Of a stretch of DNA of 5,185 nucleotides, positions 1 to 5,185 are shown one piece after another; the first letter of the stretch is position 1; each line of letters begins with the position of its first letter. The position numbers and the translations under genes are program-made. Where the stretch lies: positions 1 to 5,185 of the forward strand of contig DAOUAJ010000459.1 in assembly GCA_034433615.1 (NCBI GenBank), in the 5' to 3' direction. This DNA is from DAOUAJ01 sp034433615. Lineage in GTDB: Bacteria > Chloroflexota > Anaerolineae > DUEN01. The notes under the pieces are model-generated. The model was given only the letters and a program-made list of their open reading frames with translations, made no database searches and was not told the DNA's origin.

Positions 1-1325
1 TGGCCGGTGGCCTGCTCGTAGCCCGGCGCGACACGAGCGGCGAAGGCTTCCTCGCAGCCGGCCTCGACCAGCGCGACTACGCAACCGCCCCAGCCGCCCC
101 CTACCATGCGTGCGCCCAGCACGCCGTCCACCGAAAGAATCAAGTCCCGCAGGATCTCAATCTCGGGACAGCTTACCTCGTAATCGTCGCGCAGGCTGAC
201 GTGCGCCTCGTTCAACAGCCGGCCAACCGCTTGCGCATCTCCTCGTCGCCAGGCAGCCACACTGTCCAGAACGCGTCGGTTTTCACTGTGCACGTGTCGG
301 CAGCGTGCCCGCAGCTTCAATCGAGCATCGCCAGGCACGTTGAGATCACCCAGCCAGCGGGTTATGTCAATGCCCGATGCAGTCAGTTCGTCCAGGGTGG
401 TTATCTCAGGCAAGTAGGGAGATAAGGTATCCCAGGACTGCGACTGCACGTCGCGCAGCGTGCGGATGCCGGGGAAGTGCTCTGCCAGGCAGGCCGCCCC
501 CAACCGCCCTTCGGCCACGCGCACATTGAAACCGCCGGTGGTGCTTGTGGCCGTAAGGCTATGGGTGTGACGAACCCGGCTGTTCGCCAGGATGAGTGTG
601 TAGCCATCCAGCAGTGGAACCGGCTCGGTACAGAAGTTGTGCATCCCCTCGGCATTGATCTGGGGCTGACAGTCCAAAAAGAGGGCATGCCCTTGGCGGC
701 CCAGAAGGGCGGCGAACTGATCCAGTACCCCGCCGCGCGTGCCCACATACCACTCCGCCTCACTGCAGATGGGAGCGAAGCGATCAGGGGGCACATCCAG
801 TTCGTTGACGGTGGCCAACGCGATGGCTACGGCCACCGTCAACGCGGTAGATGAGCTGACGCCGACGCCGCGCGGCACACCATACGGCGCCATCCCGACG
901 ACCAAGCCGTCGAAGCCGTGTAGCGGACCGAAGACCTGCCACAATTTCTGGCCAGCACCGCGGGCATAGTTCCCCCAATCCCCTGGTGGCCCGGACGGGA
1001 TAGCTTCACTCAATGTGAAGTGCCGGGGCGTGAACAGGTCCGGCTCGGCGTTGATCAGCGATACCTGACGGTCCGAACGCGGCCGCGCCAGCACCAGCAG
1101 ATCACGATCTAACGGCGCCGGAAGGCAAAATCCCTGGTTATAGTCCGTGTGTTCTCCGATCAGGTTTACCCGGCCTGGACAACGGCACACGGCCACCGGA
1201 CCCGGGCCGTAGGCGGCGCGGAAGGTGGCCAGAGCTGCCTGGTAGCGCACGAGCTGGGTGTCTACCGCCTCAGCTCCGTATATCTCCGCCAACCGCGCCG
1301 CCAGCCCTGAACTCAGATGTTTCAC
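1..1325 (-). CDS. galK: Galactokinase (GHMP kinase family), 3' end cut by the window edge
   Basis: This is a cytoplasmic sugar kinase expected to phosphorylate galactose at C1 with ATP, the entry step of the Leloir pathway. The frame is open for 441 codons to the window edge. Three family blocks are clear: the galactokinase signature PGRVNLIGEHTDY at residues 50-62, the GHMP ATP-binding loop PRGVGVSSSTAL at 151-162, and the C-terminal glycine motif GARMVGGGWGGC at 404-415. By family alignment R52 and D202 (in GGVLDQF) are the catalytic pair, and E58, H59 and D61 contact the sugar. The stretch SLRDDYEVSCPE at 377-388 is also typical. Probably only a few C-terminal residues are missing. The GTG start lies 4 nt after the corrinoid gene's stop. 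No good Shine-Dalgarno site precedes it, so translational coupling is likely. Oddity: the usual sugar-contacting Tyr after the HSL motif appears to be Phe266, with extra residues before it, so a galactose-like substrate other than galactose is possible. The family call is very secure; exact specificity is less so. Confidence 0.9.
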   Translation of the reverse strand, partial: MKHLSSGLAARLAEIYGAEAVDTQLVRYQAALATFRAAYGPGPVAVCRCPGRVNLIGEHTDYNQGFCLPAPLDRDLLVLARPRSDRQVSLINAEPDLFTPRHFTLSEAIPSGPPGDWGNYARGAGQKLWQVFGPLHGFDGLVVGMAPYGVPRGVGVSSSTALTVAVAIALATVNELDVPPDRFAPICSEAEWYVGTRGGVLDQFAALLGRQGHALFLDCQPQINAEGMHNFCTEPVPLLDGYTLILANSRVRHTHSLTATSTTGGFNVRVAEGRLGAACLAEHFPGIRTLRDVQSQSWDTLSPYLPEITTLDELTASGIDITRWLGDLNVPGDARLKLRARCRHVHSENRRVLDSVAAWRRGDAQAVGRLLNEAHVSLRDDYEVSCPEIEILRDLILSVDGVLGARMVGGGWGGCVVALVEAGCEEAFAARVAPGYEQATG

Positions 1326-1329
1326 GATG

Positions 1330-1977
1330 TCAGTTGGTCGAGAAGCCCAGGAGTCGCTTGGCCACCCGCACCGCCTGGTTAGCGTCCTCCCCGTACCCAT
1401 CCGCGCCGATCTGATCGGCATAATCCTGCGTGATGGGTGCGCCACCGATCATGACCTTCACCTTGTCGCGCAGGCCCGCCTCCTTCAAGGCATCAATGGT
1501 GGCTTTCATGCTGGGCATGGTCGTGGTCAGCAATGCCGACATGGCCAGGATATCGTAGCCACCCTCCTTGACTGCGTTCACAAACTTCTCCGGCGATACA
1601 TCAATGCCCAGGTCTTTGACCTCAAAGCCGGAACCCTCGAGCATCATGGTGACCAGATTCTTGCCGATGTCGTGCAGGTCACCGCGCACAGTGCCGATGA
1701 CGACCTTGCCCACCGGTTCCACCTCGCCGCTTTCCGCCAGCAAGGGTCGTAAGAGGTCAAGCGCGGAGTGCATGGCGCGGGCAGCGATCAGCAGCTCCGG
1801 CACGTAATATTCGCGGCACTCGAAACGACGACCGACCTCGGCCATGCCGGGGATCAAGCCTTCCTGCAAGATCACACCCGGGGTAACCCCAGCTTCCAGG
1901 GCTTTAGCGGTTAGTTCCTTCGTCTTGGGGGCATTGCCCGCCACTACTGCTTCGGTCAACGGGGTCAGATCAAACAT
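1330..1977 (-). CDS. Corrinoid (B12-binding) methyltransferase protein, MtbC/MttC/MtaC-like
   Basis: This 215-residue soluble protein carries a methyl group on cobalamin between two methyltransferases. Residues 1-85 form the helical cap domain (B12-binding-2 type). Residues 88-215 form the Rossmann-like B12-binding domain. The cobalamin signature GDLHDIGKN is at 99-107, with H102 as the expected lower axial cobalt ligand. The later motifs SALLTTTM at 147-154 and GGAPIT at 178-183, then IGADGYGEDA at 190-199, complete the fold. The length matches stand-alone corrinoid proteins of methylamine, methanol and O-demethylase systems, and is far shorter than MetH. A GTG in frame at 2016 would add 13 residues, but AAGGAGGG lies 7 nt before the ATG at 1977, which decides the start. 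It follows the UroD-family gene by 82 nt and precedes the kinase by 4 nt, so it probably serves as methyl carrier for its upstream neighbour. The substrate cannot be read from this sequence. Confidence 0.93.
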   Translation of the reverse strand: MFDLTPLTEAVVAGNAPKTKELTAKALEAGVTPGVILQEGLIPGMAEVGRRFECREYYVPELLIAARAMHSALDLLRPLLAESGEVEPVGKVVIGTVRGDLHDIGKNLVTMMLEGSGFEVKDLGIDVSPEKFVNAVKEGGYDILAMSALLTTTMPSMKATIDALKEAGLRDKVKVMIGGAPITQDYADQIGADGYGEDANQAVRVAKRLLGFSTN

Positions 1978-1984
1978 CAGAGTA

Positions 1985-1992
1985 CCCTCCTT
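1985..1992 (-). promoter_or_regulatory. Strong Shine-Dalgarno site of the corrinoid protein gene
   Basis: The minus strand reads AAGGAGGG, then 7 nt, then ATG. This near-perfect anti-16S match sets the start at 1977 rather than at the in-frame GTG at 2016. It is the best ribosome binding site in the window, which would suit a carrier protein needed in high amounts. Confidence 0.85.
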
Positions 1993-2015
1993 AATCGAGT
2001 TTATAAGTGACCTCA

Positions 2016-2037
2016 CCTCTCCTCATGAGAGGAGAGG
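2016..2037. repeat. Perfect 9-bp inverted repeat with 4-nt loop, between the UroD-family and corrinoid genes
   Basis: The arms CCTCTCCTC (2016-2024) and GAGGAGAGG (2029-2037) pair perfectly around a 4-nt loop. The hairpin begins 22 nt after the UroD-family stop on the minus strand. No run of T follows on either strand, so it is a poor intrinsic terminator. An RNA processing or 3'-stabilising hairpin, or a short palindromic extragenic repeat, fits better. A smaller interrupted palindrome, GTGACCTCAC, abuts it at 2007-2016. Confidence 0.75.
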
Positions 2038-2059
2038 AAGCACGGGCGATGGAGTGAAG

Positions 2060-3205
2060 TTAGATGACAGCCTGGGGCACATGCGCCTGCGCCGCAGCCA
2101 TCTGCTCTTCCCAACAACGCGGGTGCGGAATGCCGAAAGCATCCCGCTTAACCTTCAGATAATACAAGTAGTTCTCGTAGCTCACGTCCGGGGGAACCCG
2201 GTGATCTACATGAGGGATATACCCACCTTCCGCCACCAGCGGTTCCAGGCGAGCGATTTCTTTCCGGATGGCCTCCTTTCCTTCAATCAACTTGGTCTTA
2301 TCTACGCCGCCCAGGAGCTTGACAGCTTTACCAAATCGTCGGCGAATCAACACGGGATCCGAGCCGCCGCGCACCTCCAGAGGGAACATCGTGTTGACCC
2401 CCGCTTCCAGCCAGGGCTCCACCAGGTCCAGGATGTTCCCGTCGCAGTCCAGGTACACGATGTCCACGCCGTGCTGGCGCAGCAGGTCTGTAATCCGTTT
2501 GTAACGGGGCACCAGGAACTCCCGGAACATCCTGGGCGAGATGATCGGCCCGCTGCGGAAGGCCATATCCTCCCAGAAGGCGGCGAAATCAAGCTGCACA
2601 TCCTGCACAGTCCGCTCGATGACCTTGATTGCGAGCACGGTCAGGTGCTCAACCATCTCGTGGATCCACTCCGGGTCGTCGTGGACGGTCATCGCGATAT
2701 GTTCAAAGCCCATCCAGTTGCGCAGCCGGCCGAACAGACTGCCGACAAAGATGCCTAACGGGTAAGTGCGATCCTTCCACTGCCGCACTCGCCACTCCCA
2801 ATCTACCGGAAAACGGCGCGGATCGTCGGGATCCAGGCGGCGTTTGAGCACCTCCCAGTCCGCTCGCGTCTGCAAGGGAAAACGAACGTAGTGGGGGATC
2901 GAGGAGCTGCCATCTTTGTGGACGACGGCCTCCACCCCCTCACTGTCCACAATGACCTTATGCCGCTCATCTTGGCGGAGCACACGACGACGGAAGGGCG
3001 GCAGCAGTCCCACATTGACGGGCACCGTCTCCCGGCGGGCGAAGCAAAAGAAGCGATCGGCCGTCGCGTTGTTCCTGACCTCACGCGGCAACCCTTGTTT
3101 ATGCCAGACGGTAAAGGTATCATCCCAATACCCGAACTCCTCATCGGGTATGTGATCCACCGGCTGCCCATGCATGGTGGCCAGCCACCGTTCACGCTCA
3201 TTCAT
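2060..3205 (-). CDS. Uroporphyrinogen-decarboxylase-like protein, probable corrinoid-dependent methyltransferase
   Basis: This 381-residue soluble protein belongs to the UroD/MtaA/CmuA superfamily (TIM barrel). Members next to corrinoid genes usually move methyl groups to or from cobalamin rather than making haem. Family landmarks are the N-terminal NERERWLATMHG at 2-13, WEDMAFRSGPIISPRMFREF at 211-230, YLDCDGN at 251-257, LLGGVDK at 298-304 and the C-terminal IPHVDHRVPPDVSYENYL at 330-347. It does not look like true HemE: it is longer than usual, I cannot find the HemE N-terminal substrate motif, and no haem gene is nearby. The zinc motif HxC of MtaA/MtbA is not present where expected; DCDGN stands there, so C254 is a candidate ligand and H332/H335 are further candidates. 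The ATG start has GGAG 8 nt upstream. The corrinoid gene directly follows and is the obvious partner. The methyl donor is unknown; the setting between sugar permeases and a sugar kinase suggests a methylated sugar. Superfamily is secure, methyltransferase role likely, substrate speculative. Confidence 0.88.
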   Translation of the reverse strand: MNERERWLATMHGQPVDHIPDEEFGYWDDTFTVWHKQGLPREVRNNATADRFFCFARRETVPVNVGLLPPFRRRVLRQDERHKVIVDSEGVEAVVHKDGSSSIPHYVRFPLQTRADWEVLKRRLDPDDPRRFPVDWEWRVRQWKDRTYPLGIFVGSLFGRLRNWMGFEHIAMTVHDDPEWIHEMVEHLTVLAIKVIERTVQDVQLDFAAFWEDMAFRSGPIISPRMFREFLVPRYKRITDLLRQHGVDIVYLDCDGNILDLVEPWLEAGVNTMFPLEVRGGSDPVLIRRRFGKAVKLLGGVDKTKLIEGKEAIRKEIARLEPLVAEGGYIPHVDHRVPPDVSYENYLYYLKVKRDAFGIPHPRCWEEQMAAAQAHVPQAVI

Positions 3206-3230
3206 GGCTCTTTCTCCGACGCTTAATTCC

Positions 3231-3274
3231 CCCGGAAGTGAGTGGCACTTTGAGGAGTGCCGGTCACTTCCGGG
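3231..3274. repeat. 44-nt long-stem inverted repeat upstream of the UroD-family gene
   Basis: The outer arms CCCGGAAGTGA (3231-3241) and TCACTTCCGGG (3264-3274) pair perfectly over 11 bp. Inner arms GGCACT (3244-3249) and AGTGCC (3256-3261) add 6 bp after a 2x2 mismatch. The loop is TTGAGG. Both orders of reading fold. No T-run follows on either strand, so a classical intrinsic terminator is unlikely. It ends 25 nt upstream of the UroD-family start and would sit in the mRNA leader if the predicted promoter is real. Leader regulation, RNA processing between permease and enzyme segments, an operator, or a dispersed palindromic repeat are all open. Confidence 0.85.
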
Positions 3275-3302
3275 AAGACATTAACCTTCAGTCAGGCTCC
3301 AT

Positions 3303-3331
3303 ATTTCACCATCAATAGCCCGTTTAGTCAA
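3303..3331 (-). promoter_or_regulatory. Possible sigma70-type promoter for the UroD-family/corrinoid/galactokinase segment
   Basis: On the minus strand TTGACT (3326-3331, five of six consensus bases) is followed after 17 nt by TGAAAT (3303-3308, four of six). It lies in the 148-nt gap after the second permease, the only sizeable space upstream of the UroD-family gene. Transcription would begin near 3295 and give a leader of about 90 nt holding the 44-nt hairpin. The -10 box is weak, and read-through from the permease operon is an equally good explanation. Confidence 0.35.
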
Positions 3332-3353
3332 ACTCTGCACTTGCAGCAGTCCG

Positions 3354-4220
3354 CTACCCCTTCACCGCCCCCAGAGTCAGCCCCTTCATCAAGTTGCGCT
3401 GCACCAGGATGACGAAAACTACCGCCGGAATGAGCATGATCACCGACATGGCGCACATCCCTCGCCAGTCGGAGACAAACTCGCCGGTGAAGTCGAACAG
3501 GCCCACCGGGAAGGTCTTGGAAGCTATGGTACGGGAGATGACACTGGCCACGGCGAACTCGTTCCACGCAGTCAGGAAGGCGAAGATGCCACTGGCCGCC
3601 ACGCCCGGCAGGGCCAGAGGCAGGTCAACCCGCAGGAAAGCCGTCCAACGGGAACAGCCATCAATGAGGGCTGCATCGTCCAGCTCCTCCGGAATCTCGC
3701 GAAAGAAACCGTCCATCAGCCAGGCGGTAAAAGGCACATTCAAGGCCGCGTAAGCGATGATCAATCCCACAACGGTGTCGGCCAGGCCCAGGCGGGAGAA
3801 GAGGATGAACAGGGGCAACCCCAGAGCGATGCCTGGCACAGAGCGGGCCAACATAAACGAAAGAAAAAGGCCGTTCCTGCCCCTGAAGCGGAAGCGTGAG
3901 AAGGCGAACCCGGCCAGGGTGCCGATGGTCAGGGCAACAGCCGTGCTGACCAGGGCAGCGACAGAAGAATTGCGGGCGTAGTTGGCGAAGGGCACTGAAT
4001 GGCCAAAGCCGAACTCCTCCGCTCGACTGGTGACGCCCATAAGGGCCAGAAAGGAGTTGAAATCCAAGGTCCGGGGGATCCAGACGGGTGGCCGGGCATT
4101 GATCTCCACGTTGGGGCGCATGGCCGTCAGGATGATCCACAAAACAGGCACAAAAAACAATGCCAGGATCACATACAACAGGAGGTCGAGTAAGATGTTT
4201 TTCAGTTTCCTTGCACTCAT
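3354..4220 (-). CDS. Carbohydrate ABC transporter permease, MalG/UgpE type
   Basis: This 288-residue inner-membrane protein is one of the two channel-forming subunits of a CUT1-type sugar importer. About six membrane segments are visible: near 10-33, 85-108, 116-142, 148-170, 205-225 and 256-276. The cytoplasmic EAA loop that docks on the ATPase lies at about 178-206, with the core ALIDGCSRWTAFLRVDLPLALP resembling the usual EAA-x3-DGA-x-F-x-LP pattern. The Glu-Ala-Ala is degenerate here (EELDDAALIDG). The C-terminal GLTLGAVKG is typical of MalG-like subunits. Its ATG overlaps the previous permease's TGA (ATGA), and GAGAGGG stands about 6 nt upstream, so the two subunits are made together by coupled translation. 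The sugar cannot be deduced from permeases; the nearby galactokinase points to a galactose-related or modified sugar. Confidence 0.93.
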   Translation of the reverse strand: MSARKLKNILLDLLLYVILALFFVPVLWIILTAMRPNVEINARPPVWIPRTLDFNSFLALMGVTSRAEEFGFGHSVPFANYARNSSVAALVSTAVALTIGTLAGFAFSRFRFRGRNGLFLSFMLARSVPGIALGLPLFILFSRLGLADTVVGLIIAYAALNVPFTAWLMDGFFREIPEELDDAALIDGCSRWTAFLRVDLPLALPGVAASGIFAFLTAWNEFAVASVISRTIASKTFPVGLFDFTGEFVSDWRGMCAMSVIMLIPAVVFVILVQRNLMKGLTLGAVKG

Positions 4221-5152
4221 GCGCGACCCTCTCGGGCTTTCAGCAGGTTCCGGAACAGGTAGAAGGTGAAGGCAAAAGACACAGCCACCGTTACGTAAGA
4301 CATGGAAGAGCCCAGGGCGAATTTCTGGCTGGTGAAGGCCAGCCGGTAGACGTAGGTCCAGATCAGTTCCGTGCGGTGGGCCGGGCCGCCAGCCGTCATG
4401 ATACTGACCACGTCATAGACTCGGGCGATGTCCAACGAGCGTACGGCCATAGCAATGTAAATGAAGGGCATGATCATGGGTACGGTGACAAAGCGGAACT
4501 TCTGCCAGCCCGAGGCGCCATCCACCTCGGCTGCCTCGAAGGGTTCCGACGGCAGAGAGAGGATGCCAGCGAGCAGGACAATTGCCATAAAGGGGGTGCT
4601 CATCCAGATCTCGGCCACCAGGATAGAGATGAACCCCAGGGGCACGTCCACCAGCCAGGCGATGATGTGAAGCCGGCCAGTAAGGCTGAAAAGGAGGTTG
4701 TTGACCAAGCCGACCTGGTCGTTGAAGAACCATTTGAACTGGAAACCCACCAGAATGGGGGCGAACATCATGGGCATCATGAGCACCGTGCGCAGGATCC
4801 CCTGGCCCCACACCACGCGAGACATAAGTTGGGCGATGAAGAGCCCCAGGATAAATTCGATGTTAACGGCCAGGAACATGAAAAGCACCGTCCGACCAAA
4901 GGATCGCCAGAAGATCGGGTCTTGGAAAAGGGTAATGTAGTTTTCCAGCCCGATAAAGTTCATTCTCGGAGCCAGGAGGGTGAAGCTGGTAAAGCTCAGG
5001 ACCAACGAATAGAGCATAGGGAAGCCCACCACGAACAGGATGAGAACGATAGCCGGAGTCAGCAAGAGTGCCGGCAGGTATCTGGTCTCGGCTACGGCGA
5101 TGCTACGCATCTCAGATAGCATAACCAGTCGGCTGTTTCTCACCAACGCCAT
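4217..5152 (-). CDS. Carbohydrate ABC transporter permease, MalF/UgpA type
   Basis: This 311-residue membrane protein is the other channel subunit of the CUT1 sugar importer. The short basic N-terminus is followed by a segment at about 27-55, then the typical FIGLENYITLFQDPIFWRSF periplasmic stretch at 66-85. Further membrane segments lie near 87-110, 120-142, 165-200, 223-243 and 281-302. The EAA loop is at about 203-230, with EPFEAAEVDGASGWQKFRFV matching the consensus well. MTAGGPAHRTELIWTYVY at 252-269 is another familiar block of this subfamily. The ATG at 5152 is preceded by GAGAGGG 5 nt upstream, the same motif as at the second permease; internal Met11 and Met15 are less likely starts. 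It overlaps the second permease by 4 nt. A solute-binding protein gene is normally found just upstream, beyond the right edge. Confidence 0.93.
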   Translation of the reverse strand: MALVRNSRLVMLSEMRSIAVAETRYLPALLLTPAIVLILFVVGFPMLYSLVLSFTSFTLLAPRMNFIGLENYITLFQDPIFWRSFGRTVLFMFLAVNIEFILGLFIAQLMSRVVWGQGILRTVLMMPMMFAPILVGFQFKWFFNDQVGLVNNLLFSLTGRLHIIAWLVDVPLGFISILVAEIWMSTPFMAIVLLAGILSLPSEPFEAAEVDGASGWQKFRFVTVPMIMPFIYIAMAVRSLDIARVYDVVSIMTAGGPAHRTELIWTYVYRLAFTSQKFALGSSMSYVTVAVSFAFTFYLFRNLLKAREGRA

Positions 5153-5185
5153 GGAAACCCTCTCACGACGAAGTTGAGCCAGGTG

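Noticed and set aside
477..854. Open frames on both strands inside the left 1.3 kb
   Set aside because: The continuous minus-strand galactokinase frame with all three GHMP motifs explains the region; these are overlapping shadows.
1978..2016. N-terminal extension of the corrinoid protein from GTG at 2016
   Set aside because: The extension runs through the strong AAGGAGGG site and touches the hairpin; the ATG at 1977 has ideal spacing and gives the usual family N-terminus.
1998..2030. Promoter suggested by TATAAA ahead of the corrinoid gene
   Set aside because: No acceptable -35 box stands 16-18 nt upstream, and transcription would start at or within the ribosome binding site.
1844..2758. 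304-codon open frame on the plus strand
   Set aside because: It lies antisense across the UroD-family and corrinoid genes, which have clear family motifs. Its translation shows no recognisable domain and it spans the intergenic hairpin. It is a shadow frame of GC-rich coding sequence.
2060..3205. True haem-pathway uroporphyrinogen decarboxylase (HemE)
   Set aside because: The HemE N-terminal motif is not found, length and C-terminal motif differ, and the neighbours are a corrinoid protein and sugar genes rather than haem genes.
3231..3274. Rho-independent terminator after the second permease
   Set aside because: The stem is strong but neither strand has a T-run after it, and it lies about 80 nt past the permease stop, close to the next start codon.
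3290..3312. Six-codon leader peptide (MVKYGA) in the permease/UroD-family gap
   Set aside because: It has no ribosome site, lies at or before the predicted transcription start, and shows no run of regulatory codons.
4160..5119. 319-codon open frame on the plus strand
   Set aside because: It is antisense to the MalF-type permease; the His/Asp/Gln-rich translation is what reversed membrane-protein codons give, and there is no convincing ribosome site.
5163..5185. Possible last codons of an upstream gene ending in TGA at 5163-5165
   Set aside because: Only six codons (PGSTSS) are visible and another frame stays open too; a solute-binding protein gene is expected here but this scrap cannot show it.

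Overview
All genes supported here lie on the minus strand, so the window reads right to left. Base composition looks GC-rich (by eye, not counted). Two ABC sugar permeases, a uroporphyrinogen-decarboxylase-like (UroD) methyltransferase-family protein, a small corrinoid protein and a galactokinase sit close together. This gene mix suits an anaerobic or facultatively anaerobic bacterium that lives on carbohydrates. Chloroflexota (Anaerolineae-like) is my best guess, but it rests on protein flavour and gene mix only, because the window has no phylogenetic marker.

Layout in transcription order: (1) 5152-4217, MalF/UgpA-type sugar permease; (2) 4220-3354, MalG/UgpE-type permease, joined to the first by a 4-nt ATGA overlap; (3) 3353-3206, the largest gap (148 nt), with a plausible sigma70 promoter and a 44-nt long-stem inverted repeat; (4) 3205-2060, the UroD-family protein; (5) 2059-1978, an 82-nt gap with a 22-nt perfect hairpin and a strong Shine-Dalgarno site; (6) 1977-1330, a corrinoid (B12-binding) protein; (7) 1325-1, galactokinase, starting 4 nt after the corrinoid stop and running off the left edge. 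The solute-binding protein and ATPase that the permeases need are not in the window.

The permeases would import a sugar or sugar derivative and the galactokinase-family enzyme would phosphorylate it. The methyltransferase-type protein and its corrinoid partner look like a methyl-transfer module of the kind that demethylates methanol, methylamines or methoxylated compounds. Its position between the sugar importer and the sugar kinase is the most interesting point: it suggests, without proving, that the imported substrate is a methylated sugar or methyl glycoside that is demethylated through cobalamin before phosphorylation. The second methyltransferase and the corrinoid reactivation protein that such a route needs are not visible here.
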